Shown here: positions 1-12,500 of the stretch, piece after piece
Layout: every line of letters starts with the position of its first letter
Numbering within the stretch: the stretch's first letter is position 1
Source: Trebouxia sp. TZW2008
Lineage: Eukaryota; Chlorophyta; Trebouxiophyceae; Trebouxiales; Trebouxiaceae
Reading direction: 5' to 3'
Assembly (NCBI GenBank): GCA_002118135.1
Contig: BDIU01000040.1
Coordinates: 186,001-250,000 of the forward strand
Length of the DNA: 64,000 nt
Translations under genes and position numbers: made by a program
The notes under the pieces: model-generated
What the model saw: only the letters and a program-made list of their open reading frames with translations
Told to the model about the DNA's origin: nothing
The model's database searches: none

Positions 1-1431
1 ATTGACAGCGGTGCATGCAAATATGCTAATATATTCCCAATGCATGGTATAAAGGCAAGCTTCATCTTCTTGCTGACGTTACATAGGCATCTTCTTTTGT
101 TCTTGTCCACACAATATGTATGCAGACATCAGGTTCAACAGATGCTGTCATGCTGACTTGTTTGCATGCTTGTAGAACTTCAATTGTGCCTGGACAAGTC
201 TGCACAGAAGGCAATAAGGATCAAAATCAGGGCGCAGACTGAGTCTGAGCTGCTAATGTCAGCCAAATGCATGGTGTGATGAGCACAGCTGGGCCATCTT
301 GAGGTGCCAGTACAAATATGGATATCCAACATGCATGTATACATATACGCGCCAGAATTTTATGCAATTGATAGGAAATTGCAAAGGTACGTACATATGC
401 TGATACATGCAAGTGTGTGTATACATTGGGATGCATACATACATGCGAGTGTACCTGAGATTGCCAGTAGGGAGCCTTGCAATGTGTCTGCAGCTTCCAG
501 CTGACCAGCAGCCTGCATGCTGTCCTTTGCATCTGTCTCTGGCGACATAGATGGCAGCCTGAATGCAAGCACGCAATGAACAAGAAGGAAAGGTAAAGAA
601 TCCTGAGCTCTTGTCATTAGCTTCGCCAGTCATCTTTCTGCCTGTTTCCGCTTTTGGTGGGCAGACAGATTGGAAAGACGACCAGCACTGCTGACTGCAT
701 CTATACCAATGCGTCTTGGTCTGTGCATGCTTTCAGATATCACAATGAAACAGAACAGAAGCTGTCTGGGATGCACGTGTACTGTGTACATGGTCACAGG
801 TCAAGCCGGTTGCTGTATTGCAGGCATCAAGATCAAGCTGCAGATAAACACAGAGGCTTCTTCATGACTTGGTTGCTCAGTGACAGCCGCTTACTGACTG
901 TACGTACCTAGCAAGGCCTTTCAGCCCAAACCAGTATGCGTTCTTATGTATGTTATTATGTATGCATCTTTCTGATGCCCGATGCTATGGACATTTGTTT
1001 ACAACAGTTCTCAAGCATTGGTCAGGTTTGGCATACAGGTGCGCCGCCACCGGGGACCCATGCAAGATTCTGTCTGCTGTTGCAAAACGAAACAGAACAA
1101 AACACAATGCAATACGCTGGTAAGCTTGACGCTTCTCCAAGAGCAGACTCGCCATGAAGGCTGCCAGTGCGATTGCCAAAGGCCTGTGCATGCAAATGAG
1201 GATGCATGATGATGTGCATCATGCTCAGCTGCATTGCAAAAGATCACGATCAAGCCACAAGGGCTGCCAGCTCCAGCAACAGCTTGTATTTCTGTATACA
1301 TGCTTTTTGTGCCAGCATGCAGGGAATCTGCAGTGGTCATCATTACACAGGGCATGGTCTGGCAGAAGAGACGAGAACCTGATCAACAGCCATAACCAAG
1401 TAGCAGCAGCTTAGTATTGATGCTGACTGAC
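1..1431. other. Left flank, no confident gene
   Basis: No open frame here shows a recognisable domain or a convincing exon chain. The region is rich in TGCA-type words. On the minus strand the gene that starts at 6107 may continue past 1432: a GT donor sits just below 1432, and an AG acceptor near 1297 would add about 20 residues before a stop near 1229. That tail is only a guess. Short open frames on both strands near 230-630 have mixed composition and no family features, and I treat them as noise. Confidence 0.4.
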
Positions 1432-4400
1432 CTGTTGAGCGTGTTGGGAGATGATGCTGTGGCCCATCTCTGAGCAGGGGGGCCCAGGAACTGCCCTGTG
1501 CCTTGCCCCTCCACCACCTGCCCTTCACTCTGCAACAGCCCCAATACCTCCCTTTGTACATCAGACAGTTCAGTCACATGCCCTGAGGGCTGTTGCTGAT
1601 GATCCAGGGCTGCTGGGACCTGCCCACAGCCCTGAGGACCCACATCAAGGGCTGCGGAAACCTGCTCTGAGGGTTGACGCTGGTCATCGAGGGCTGCTGG
1701 GATCTGCCCACTGCCCTGGGACTGGAGGCCTGCAGGGGGATGCCTGGCGGCCTGATGAGGCTCTTCAGGGCCTGTTGGGAAGTGCCCTTTGCTCTGGGGA
1801 GCCAGGGGAGAGGGGCGCCGGGCCCTAATCTCAGGGCCTGCAGGAAACTGCCCTGAGGCTTGGGGGATTGGCGTGGAGGGGTGCCAGGGTGTGAGGGTGA
1901 CCCCTGGTTGGGCTAGGGCCATTTGGTAGCTGTCACTCCTTGCCAGTGGCGAGCCCTGCAGCGGAAAGTATACCTACAACACCTGCAATGATGACTGCAC
2001 TGTGATGACACAAATCAAGCCGTATATCCTGATGATGACCATCAGCAGCAAAGACAAAGCCAGCATGAAAATAACGATGGTTGTGACAGGAATGATAACA
2101 ACAACACTGGTGATGACATGTATACTAATGGTAATGGTAAAACTCGGTATGCTGACATTGCTGATAGAATCAAAATTCGTTGCAGGGGGTTGGGGCAGGT
2201 TCAAGCTTACCAGGGCATTTGCCAGCAGGATGGGCCCTGGGGACTGCAGGTTGTACACATCCACCTCAGCAGATGACTCATCACTCAGACTCAGCATGCC
2301 GCACTTCTTTTGCTTTGGAGCACCTGCACATGAGATGTTGCTAAGGACACTAATGGTTTTCAGCACGAGCGTGGTCAATTGCACTGTCCTATGCTGATCA
2401 AAGTAGAGGCGACAGACCCTTCAACTGCCCAGCTACTGTGCTTGTGCATGACACGATGCTGAGAATGTGGTGTGTGTTGTGCTCTGATGTCTGTGTATGC
2501 GTTGATGTCAAGCACACCCAGCGTGCTCTGGGGTATTGCACCGTAGAATGACTACAGCAGGGCTGTTTGTGTGGGGCAGGGCAGATCTAGGCGGGGCACG
2601 GCCCTGCTGGACAGGATAAGACAGGGCAGGGCAGTCATGGGCAGGGCAAGTCTGAGCAGAACTTGGCAGTCTGTGTAGGGCAGCCAACTGCCTCTGTGTT
2701 CACCCACCCAGACCTTGCTCCGCACGCGTGACAATCAACGGACAGCATATGCATCTGATGACTGCCAAGAATCTTTGCTCCCTCTCATGTTGTGTACAAG
2801 TTGTGCGTTGCTGCTGGGTAAGTGATCAACTGACGCCCTCATGTACTGTACTGGCAATGGTACGCCTTGCGATGACTCACCTGGTTGTTGGACTGAGGCG
2901 ACTGAGCGCTGAGTCGGCTCAGCTGAGTGCAGAACTGCCGCTTCAGAAGGCTGAGTCCTGTCCTTTGTGCTCTGGGGCACTTCGTGTAAGTGCCCTCTTG
3001 CATGTACCAAAGGCCCTTGTGGCTCCAGTTGCCCTTGAGACCCATGTGCCCACTCATGTAACGAAAGCCTCCTGGAACCTGACGGGCTAGCTGATCGCTG
3101 TGATGGCTTACACAACTCTGTAGACTGTATCTCCGGCTTGTGTAACACACTGGCTGATTGCTGTGACGGTCCATTTGACTCAGCAGACCGTTCTTCTGGC
3201 TTGTGTAAAGCACGGGTGCTGCTGCTGCTGCTGCTTGTCTGCCTTTTGTTTCTGCTAAAAGAGTGCACTGGCGATGCAACATCTGTAACCGACATGGTTG
3301 ACCTGAAGCCAAAACTGGACCTGCTGGGTTTTGAACCCTGCAACACCCTTTTGCTGTTCACCGACCTAGCACCGGGCTTTGACACAGAAGTGGCTGACAG
3401 ATTACGCTCATTTTGCTGGTCTTGATCTGGGACTTCTGCGCTGTGGCTTGGCATTTCTTGACTGCTTTGAGCATGCTGTGGCAAATACTTGAGGCGCAAA
3501 GCGTGCAAAGCAGCAGCAGCTTGATCTATGGACTGTTGCCCTGACAGGGGCAGGGCAGTTCTAGAAGCTCCAGGTGAAGCCCCGGCTACAGGATTGATTC
3601 TGGGAAGTGCCCTTTCATGCAGGTCAGGGCTGTTCAAAAACGCCTCAGCTGCAGGAATGCCCCTCTGATCAGCGGTGTTGTGAGCACCAGAGGGCAGGGT
3701 CGACGGCTGCTGCCGTGCAATAGCCCTGCCATCAGGGCTGTGTGGGAGGTCCTGATCAGGCATGCTGACTGAAGCTGTAGCCATGTGACGCCTGTGCCTG
3801 CTAGTGGGCTTGACAACTGGTGACAAGTTGGTCGGCGCAGGGCTGGTGGCTTTGTGCCTGACTGGTGAGTCGGCATCTTGGCTGCTGGAAGCTGCCAGAG
3901 CAGCTGCAGCACCTGTGCCCCTGGCTGGTGAGTCAGCTTTTTGGCTGCTGGAAGCTGCCAGAGCAGCTGCAGCGCCTGTGCCCCTGGCTGGTGAGTCAAC
4001 CTTGTGTCTGCTGGAAGCTGCTAGAGCAGCTGCAGCCGCTGCTGAGGTTGCGTGGCCTTGCAGCCATGCAGCACCCTGCAGTACAGTCTTGAACTTTCCA
4101 TCCACTCGCCCTTTGTTGACAAGGCTCAGATTTCAGCATTTGCACAATGAGCATTGCTGCAAAGACATGGTCATCAGTAGGTTGTTGACTTTCTCATCAC
4201 TTGACTATAAACAGCTGATTTGCAAAACCAGGAGCTTTACGCCGCTATGTTCTTCAGCAGGGTCTCAAAAGCACAGTGGATGCAAGATAACAATGACATC
4301 ATTTTGAGCAGCGTACTCACTGTTGACCAGTTGCCCGGCAACCGCTCCCGCCAAGACTTAGTGTGCAGCTGTGGCTTCCCGCTCACATAGTGACCCCCTG

Positions 4401-6107
4401 AAGCACCAATCACAGAGTCATTGCAGTCAATCACAGTGTTTGATTGATTCAATGAGTGCACTCATTTTCAGGCAAGTTTGTGTTTGCATAAAACCGGTCT
4501 TGCGCACAAGTAGCAGTGCTGTCAACATGCTGTGATTGGTTGCCAATGGCAACCTCCTGGACACAACAATGTCCTGATGTTACTGCATTTTGTCACCTGC
4601 AGCATTTGCTTTGTCCTTAGCAGTTGCCTTTTGACAAGCAAACTGGCTCCGACTGCCACTTGGACTGGTATTGGCTTCATTGCTTGCATCAGCTTCTTCA
4701 GCACCAACAGCCCTGAAGGTGTCTTGCTTCAGAGCCCCTTTTTCCGGCTTGCCAGCAGTGGCAAGACTTGCAAGGGTGTGTTGGCTCATGACCACGCTTT
4801 GCCTGCTGCCAGTTTCAGGGCTGCCACCACTCCTGCTGGTGCTGCTGGTCTTCCTGCTGCTGCCGTCATCAGCAGAAGATAGTTGGCCGTTCTTCTGCCT
4901 GACAGCAGTGGCTGTACTTGCAAGGGCGTCTGGACTCATGACCATGCTTTGACTGCTGCCAGCGTTAAGGCTACCACCACTCCTGCTGATGCCGCTGGTG
5001 TTCCTGCTGCTGCCGTCATCAGCAGAAGACAGTTGGCCTTTCTCGTGCTTGACAACAGTGGCAGATCTTGCAAGGGCATCTTGGCTAATGACCATGCTGT
5101 GACCGCTGTCAGTGTCACAGCTACCACCGCTCCTGCTGGTGCTGCTGGCTTTCCTGCTGCTGCCATCATCAGCTTCAGCATGCAGTGCAAGTGTCTGACA
5201 GTCTGTGCTTGCAGACCTGGTGCAGATTCTGCCATCTTTTGAGTGATTGGTGTTTTTCAGCATCACTGGGTGTGCTGGTGAGTCCTCCATCTGAGCAGCA
5301 GCTGTCACAGCAAGTTCTGTAGGGCTGTTGTCTTGCTGAGAGTCTTGCGCAGCTCTGCTTGAAGATGCCCTCACGTTCTGTTGACTGCTGTGAAGATCCT
5401 GGCTAGTGCTGGAGCCTTGAGGCAGGTCCTGATCACTGCAGTGCATCATGCAACCATGCATCATGCAACCATGCATCATGCAACCATTGAGTAAAGTAGG
5501 AAAAGGATGTGTGAGCTGTGATGTGGCTGTGATAGGCGCGATCGAGGTCATGCCAAATGTGATGCAGCAGACGGTGGTAAATGGCATAATGAGTTGTCAA
5601 GCACAGTTTCTACTGCAGGACGTCCCCCAAGTGAGCACAGCGCAAAACACCAGGGCAAGGGACAGCGTTCTCGATCAATTTCGAGCATCAAAGAGCATAC
5701 CTGCCGGTGCGCTCAGCAGAACTAGGCTGTGGCTTGCGTTCTGCGCTGTCTTCTTCATCGGGTGCAAGCGTCTGCCAGATCTTTCTGCTCACAAGGGAAG
5801 GCAGATGCATCCCTTTGAAAGTCAAGCCTGGGCCACATTCATGAATCCAGGTAATTATTGCACAACAGGAACCCGCAAGCCAAATTGGCAGCAACTTTGA
5901 GGCAGCTTGTCTTGCTGACTGCCACAGGAAGGGCATCTGTATTGCAGGGATGTGCTGAAAGTGTTCCCGAAGCCACAGCAAGAACTGACGGTGTAGTCGA
6001 GCAACGTGGCACGCGATCAGCTGACGCATATCTGTGACACCGGACTTGATGATGTACAGCAGCAGCGCAGCCCGTCGTCGTGCGTCAGGCTGCACCGGTT
6101 CCGGCAT
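1432..6107 (-). CDS. Uncharacterised large Ser/Pro/Gln-rich repeat protein, multi-exon
   Basis: Not recognised. Proposed exons (high to low): 6107-5701, 5435-4597, 4397-4321, 4075-2881, 2323-2211 and 1955-1432, all with GT/AG borders and matching phases, giving about 1050 aa to 1432; the true end is uncertain. The first exon may instead be split, 6107-6041 plus 5827-5701, which is also phase-consistent and joins LYIIKSG to LTFKGMHLPSLVSRKIW. The ATG at 6107 begins MPEPVQPDARRR. Only the first 60-130 residues look like a folded or conserved segment; the rest is low-complexity Ser/Ala/Gln with three kinds of tandem repeat (50, 21 and 28 residues). No membrane segment or catalytic motif is visible. 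It is divergent from the ciliary gene DLEC1 across 451 bp, which could mean shared expression, but no function can be assigned. The exon chain is more certain than the protein's nature. Confidence 0.5.
1500..1760 (-). repeat. 84-bp (28-residue) tandem repeat inside an exon
   Basis: On the minus strand the unit carries PAALDDQRQPS / PAALDHQQQPS-type text, with copies 84 bp apart (plus-strand gctgctgggacctgcccac near 1610 and gctgctgggatctgcccac near 1693). The unit is a multiple of three, so the reading frame is kept. Confidence 0.6.
3075..3215 (-). repeat. 63-bp (21-residue) tandem repeat, LHKPE type
   Basis: Two diverged copies of a unit starting LHKPE and ending PSQ.SAS are 63 bp apart on the minus strand (plus-strand ggcttgtgtaa at about 3135 and 3198). 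In frame in the large Ser-rich exon. Confidence 0.6.
3860..4045 (-). repeat. 63-bp (21-residue) tandem repeat, AALAASSSQ type
   Basis: Three copies of AALAASSSQKADSPARGTG-like text. The plus-strand word gtgagtc recurs at about 3865, 3928 and 3991, exactly 63 bp apart. In frame within the exon 4075-2881. Confidence 0.8.
4735..5172 (-). repeat. 150-bp (50-residue) tandem repeat, ADDGSSRK type
   Basis: Three copies (the last shortened) of a 50-residue unit opening ADDGSSRKTSSTSRSGGS and containing SMVMS.DALAS.AT. The plus-strand word tcatcagcagaag recurs near 4865 and 5015, and a variant near 5165. The unit length is a multiple of three and equals the size class of the intronic duplications elsewhere in the window. 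Confidence 0.85.
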
Positions 6108-6558
6108 GGCGCGTAAGCTGCTGCTAGCAGCTATAAGGGCGCTCTGCAGATGCCTGCTGTCAACTTGAGGGTACTAAAAGCCGCGGCGGCATCATTATAG
6201 ATGTAAGGAGCACATCAAGTGATCAAGTGCAGGTTCTAGCGGCGCTGACCGTGCGTATGATCAGCCGATCGAAATCGAGTGCAAAGGTGTCAAGGCTGTT
6301 GGCTCGGGTGCGTCGGCCAGTGCATGTGGATGCACATCCTGAAAGCTTTGTGCGCTAATGTGAACGGTATCTGCGCAGCGTGAGTTACACTCAATGGGTC
6401 AACAGCTCTGGTATCTCGCGCAGATTTGATGGGGATTCCGAAATGAAAATCGAAAATTGCGAATCCCCTGAAAGCAACGTTGACTTTGTAGTGCGAGCCA
6501 CAGTGTAACCACATCGAGCAGCGCTGGGCACGAGCGCTTGTGTGGTTGACAAGGCGGC
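6108..6558. promoter_or_regulatory. Divergent intergenic region, likely bidirectional promoter
   Basis: These 451 bp lie between two start codons facing apart: the Ser-rich protein (minus, ATG at 6107) and DLEC1 (plus, ATG at 6559). No open frame in it looks coding. I see no strong TATA box at a fixed distance. Its promoter role is inferred from position alone. Confidence 0.5.
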
Positions 6559-9500
6559 ATGCCTCCCGTATTGGAGGCTTTGCAGGCGGTGTTCCCTGAT
6601 TTGCTGCCGCAAGAGCTTGGTGCACCAGCCGTCTCAGCAGAAGACCCCAACGAATCTGCTCAGCAACCTGCTGCAGCCGATGCGTCCAGCTATGAGAGCC
6701 GTATCCGTGCCATCAGCTCTCAGGTAAACGTCTTTCAACTCATTTGTCGTCCAGCTAATGCTGTCATCTGTTGCACGGCCAATACCTGGCTTTGTGCTGC
6801 AGTTCACAAAGGCTGCAATCAAGCACAGCGACCAGCAGCAGTATCTGGAGGCCCAGAAACAGCATGCAACAGCAGCAGCTGATGAGGAAGCCAAGCAAGC
6901 AGACATTGGTAAGACTGGCAGGCACAGCACTTGTCAGCACCTCTGCATCACCTCATATTTTGCTCACATCACTTGTGCTTGCTGCAGCTTACACACCAGG
7001 CTGGAGGAAGGCTGGCCTACCTGTCAAGGGATCTCACCTGGCCCTCAATCATGCGCAGATGACTGAAGGAGGTGAATGTAACACATTGTCTGTAATAGGA
7101 CTTGCAGTAGTGCCACCGCAGACAACAGCATAGCAAGCCCGGGACTGACTGTAGGTACAGCTGACATTAGGGCAGATTGCATCGCGTGAACAGCACCAGT
7201 GTCTTGCCCATCACTTACACCAAAAATGCCCAATGCTGTGTGCCTGTTTGTAAGCAACTACTGCAGAAAGGTGTTTAGTCCTGAGACATTGTATTGTGTG
7301 ACAGGTCTGGTGGATCCCAAGACTTTGTTGAGTCAGTATGGCAACAAGCAAAGCAAAGAGGTGCTAAGCCTCCTGCCAGACATCAGGCATGCTGCAGGCG
7401 CAGATCCCCACTATTGCTCGACCACCAGCAATCTTGAGGTCAGTTCAATGCCCAGTTCCTCTGCGGAGATCTGAACAGCCTCAGAGACCATGATTTTGCT
7501 GAGTTGTCAATGCACTTCTTACCGACCCTGTCAATCTGTTGCGACGGCAATCCATGTGTTGCACAACACTGAAGCTGCTATCATGATCATGAACGTGAGT
7601 CTTGTCACGATTGGGCTGCAGGTGCGCAACAAACTGCACCAAACTGGTGCCAGCAAGGCGCAGGGCAGAGGCAGGGCAGGGCACTACCTGGAGCGCCCTG
7701 CCCCAATTGATGGTAGCATGAATCAGTGTTGGCATGAATGTGTTTTGGGCTGCAGGTACGCCACAAGCTGGTGCCAGCATAGCGCAGGGCAGAGGCAGGG
7801 CAGGGCATCACCTGGAGAGCCCTGCCCCGACTGATGATAGCATGAATCAATGTTGGCATGCATGTGTTTTGCGCTGCAGGTACGCAACAAGCTGGCGCCA
7901 GCATAGCGCAGGGCAGAGGCAGGGCAGGGCATCACCTGGAGAGCCCTGCCCCGATTGGTGATAGCATGAACCAATGTTGGCATGAATGTGTTTTGCGCTG
8001 CAGGTACGCAACAAGCTGGTGCCAGCAAAGCGAAGGGCAGAGGCAGGGCAGGGCACTACCTGGAGAGCCCTTACTCCACTTTCTTCTGCAAATTTGCATG
8101 TAAGCATGGATGAGATTTGGTAGATTGGCATGTGAGTGTGGATGTGATTTTGGGGTGCAGGTGCGCAACAAGCTGGTGCCAGCAAAGCGCAGGGCAGAGG
8201 CAGGGCAGGGCACTACCTGGAGAGCCCTGCCCGAGGAGGACCTGCAGGCACGCCTGGCTGCAAGCTCTGCCAGAAGAAGAGCAATGACGCAGACCATGCC
8301 TAAAGATCAATGGGATCTGGAGAAGAAGTAAGGAACCATTTTCAGAAACATTGACCAGCTCAATCAAGGCTCTGGCAACATTGTGATGCCCATAATTTGC
8401 TTGTTGGTCACTGAATTGCGCAATGCTCTCTCTGCTGATGTCATGCACAAAGGCCAAACGTGAACATGCAAGACCACAGTCTAAAAGGCCAGAACCTAAA
8501 GTCAAGCTATGACAAAGCCATGTATTGCAACATGTACTTGTTGCTTACTACATCAGGCTATCCTGTAGTCATAACATGTTCATGCATGACAAAGCTTGAG
8601 CGCACTGGCAGGATCATCAGGAACATGCATCACAAGCTGACGTTTCTGCGCAATCCGCGCTTTCCTAGCCCAGACAAGCACAGCAGGGGTTTGTCATCAG
8701 AGCAGTCCATTGCTGAGTCAGCACACTCTCTAGCAGGCAGCCAGCGATCTTCACCTGCCAAGGTGAGTTATGCTTTTCAAACGCTCTGTTGAAGGTAGAC
8801 ATGAAACCACCGCACAACAACGCATTTCCGCTCTGAGTGTGGGCAGCAAGCTTCTGCTTGAGATGCTTGACTGCCACTGCTTGTCTCTGTTGTCACTGTC
8901 GCTGCTGCTGTTGTCGCTGCTGCTGTTGTCGCTGCTGCTGTCACTGTCGCTGTTACTGTCGCTGTTGCTGTTGCTGTTGCTATTGCTTTTGTGTCCCTTC
9001 AGTCGTCATCATGCCAGTTGGAGGAAGATGTGCCACTTTCCCTTTCGCCTCAGACTTTGCCAGCTGGACAAAAAGATAGTTAAATCAAGCTGCAGATTTG
9101 CTGCAGCCAACAGTCGGTGAATTTGACGACTTGACATGATGGATGTTTGATAGCTGAAACACGCAATGCAGAGTCCAAGGGCAGGGCTGCCTCAGGTGAC
9201 CTTCAGGGCAGAACCAGAGCAAGTGGTGTTCCAGGAGTACTGTGTTGGGGAGACGTACCAGCAGTCTGTCCGTGTGCGTAACTGTACCCGCCTTGGCCAG
9301 AGACTCAGGTATGTGTGATCTGTCTGTCTGTCTGTCTTTCGGTCCGTCCGTCCGTCTGCCTGTCTGCCTGTCTATGTGTCTGTCCGTGTGCGCAACTGTA
9401 CCCGCCTGGGCCGAAGACTCAGGTGTGTGTGATCATTTGTCCATACATGTCAGTCGTTTGCCTTTCTATCTGTCTGTACACATGGCTTGTTGGCTGTCTG

Positions 9501-12500
9501 TCTGACTGGGTCTGCCTATCTGTCTGTCCATCTGCATGCCTGTACCCGCTCAATACCATCACAACACGATAAGTCAAGGCAAGCATCAAGCCGTGAATTG
9601 GAAAATTTTGGTGTTGAGCGCTTTGTTCATTGCAATCACAATGCAGTGATTGATTCCCATCTGCATTGTCCTTGCTACAAGAATATCCTAATATCAAGCA
9701 TTCTTAGATCAAGATAATGCGACCCTACTACTGTTAGTAATAGGACTATGCATTGACACAATTTTACTTACAGGCTGCTGCCTTCTACAAACCCACACTT
9801 CCTCTTCTCTGGCTTGGTGTATGCAACGCCATCCCTAGAGCCAGGTCTTATAGCCCCTGGGATGCATGTGACCCTGACCGTCACCTTCACTCCCACCAAC
9901 CTGGAGGACATTACTCACGCCCTGGTGCTGGAGACAGGGCAGGGCATGTTGGAAGTGCCCCTGCTGACTAGGCGTGACCCACCTAGGCTGAGCTTGCCAC
10001 AGCAGATTTCTGTTGGCTCCACAGTTGTGGGGAACAAGCAGGTAACAGTGCTTGAGATAGTATCAATATATGCAACTCAAACAAAAACTCAGCATGGTGC
10101 TGAGATTTTCCTCACAAGCAGGTGTTTTGTTTGTGCCATTTTTAAGTCAATGTGTCATCAGCTGCCATTGTTTGGACGCACAGCACGCTCTGGTGCTGTT
10201 GCACAGTCATTTTGTCATGTGCAACATCTGGCAAATTGATGATTGTGTGCGTTGCGCTCATATAAACACAACAGAGATGCTTGTAGTGACACGCAAGCAC
10301 ACAGGCATCAACACACTTGATCGTCTCCTGCTTGTTGCCTGTTTTGGAGTCATGAATTCGCTTGGCACAAGTCAGTATCAAGTTTGGGACCATTCTGGAA
10401 TCAGCTGTATCATTGAGTGCCTACACAGTGGTTGCTAGCAGAGAGGAGAAACAGGTGCATAAACCATGCTTGCTCACCTTCTCGCTGCCTACCCATAACT
10501 CATGTAACTAGGTCATGCAATTGTCCTGGTGACATGCAGCAACAGCGAGGGCAGGACACTTCCACATGATGACCACATACATGTGATCAAAATTCCTTTG
10601 TAACTGAACCTATCCTCAATGCCTGTCTTGAGTCAAGCTGCCTTGGTCGCTACACAAGTCTCAGGTGTTTGTGTAATGCAGGTTGGCCTGATGACATGCA
10701 GCAACAGCGGTGGTGCAGGACACTTCCACATTGTCCAGCAGAGCCAAGCAAAGCACAACAGCAGCGAGGTCAGAAACTGCCTGTCTGCGTTTTGTGAACT
10801 GTCATTTGACTTCCAAAGCTCTATCACGACGCTGAGGAAAGAGGCTGCATGCATTCGACTTGCACAGCATTGTTTCTCAGCAGCTGCAGCCGACTACAAA
10901 TTTGTGAGCCAGCTGTCAGTGACATGCATGGTACTCAATGGTTGGGCAGCCTTGAAGTGCCTGATATGTGTGAGTCAACAATCAATGCAATGGTGGGTCA
11001 AAATCTCATCAGTGCTCAAGAGACCTGACAGTGCGTAAATATGTGTTGAGCGCGCCAAACTTGCTCTCTCGCGGCATAATTGAACTTCAGTCCTATAGCA
11101 AAACATGATTTGACATCAGAGGCATTAGCCAAAAGCTAGTCTCGCAGACCACACAAATTGAGCTTGGGTCAAAGCTGCAAGCTGGATCACAGCAGCAATG
11201 CGCTCTCATGATCTGGAGTCTGTTCGTGCAGGCTGATGAGGCCCATCTTGGCCCATTCACTGTGATCCCAGCTGAGTTTGCTTTGGACAGGAAGGAGTCG
11301 CTGCAAATTCAGATTGCGTACAGGCCAGAAGTTGCTGGAAGTCATGAGCAGGAGTTTGTGCTGGCATGCGACAATGGAACCAGTGCTTTCTACAAGCTCT
11401 CTGGCATTGGTAAGCCCGTCAAAATTTCACACACCTTTTTCAAGAGCTGGCCAAACCTGATCACACCCAATAAACCAGCACAAAGTCAGATCAACTGTGT
11501 GCTGGCATGCGACAATGGCACCAGCACTGTGTACAAGCTCTCTGGCATCGGTAAGGTTGCTCAGTTCGCTACTTAGTGGGTGACAAACTTCTTGCATTGC
11601 TTTGAGCTGACAGGATTTGATGGTCTTGGTCAGGCGTTGATGCCTCAGACATAGACAAGTGGTTAGTAAGCCCTTGCATGCTTTTGGCTGACAGCATAAA
11701 ACCTTAATAATCAAACTCATGATTTGTAACCCCCTGTAATGTTTTTGAGTGACAGCAGACACCTGTTTGATCCATTGTTATGATCAGGAACCATTTGCAT
11801 GTTTTTGAGCTGACAGCAAACAACTTCTGCATTAGGCATTGATGTGTTGTGCCAATTGCAATAGTGCACTCAGACAAAACAGGCTGGAAATTTTCATGGT
11901 TAGTGGCATGTCAAAACATGTTGGGGCCAGAACCAACCATGGTATGTTGTTCAGCATCTGTCTTGCCTGTCTGACTTTTTGTCTGGCTTGTGAGCAGCTG
12001 CAGAAGCGCAGGTTCAAGTGATTGCAGTCATTAGGCGTCTGCTGACAGAATGGGCCTGATGCTACAAAACAGATCTGCCAACGTGCTGCTGTGAGAATCT
12101 TCATCACGCCATTGTAATCATCAGCGCCTGGCTTAGATGTCTGACTTGGAGTCTGGTTGGGACAGCTTGCTGTTGCCCAGTGTCTGTCAGCAGTATGCCA
12201 GTATGCCAACCCATGAACATAGCTGCTAACATACGCCTGTCTGACCTCTTGCCTGGTGTGTGGGCAGGTGCAGCAGTGAAAGCGCAGCTGCTTGTGGGCG
12301 TCAGCTGACAGGTGTTGAGGCTGAGGCGGGCAAGCCAGTCTGGTCTGGGCTGGTTGCTGTTGACTAGCGTCTGTTGGCAGTTGAGCCATGAACTGACCTA
12401 CCAGACCACGCTTGTCTAGCCTCTTGTCTTATATGCATACAGGTGCAGAAGTGCAAGTGCAGCTGACTGCAGTACATGGGCGTCAGCTGACAGACCAGGA

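Noticed and set aside
9003..9077. SSCQLEEDVPLSLSPQTLPA as an extra DLEC1 exon
   Set aside because: It follows a good acceptor but runs into a stop with no in-phase GT donor; exons 6 and 7 already join in phase.
8770..9120. Long leucine-rich open frame
   Set aside because: Produced by the CTG/TTG microsatellite in a DLEC1 intron; a Cys-rich frame overlaps it. A possible exon at 9003-9077 was also dropped because it has no in-phase donor.
9242..9572. Cys/Val/Ser-rich open frames
   Set aside because: They come from the TCTG/TCCG tetranucleotide tract in a DLEC1 intron.
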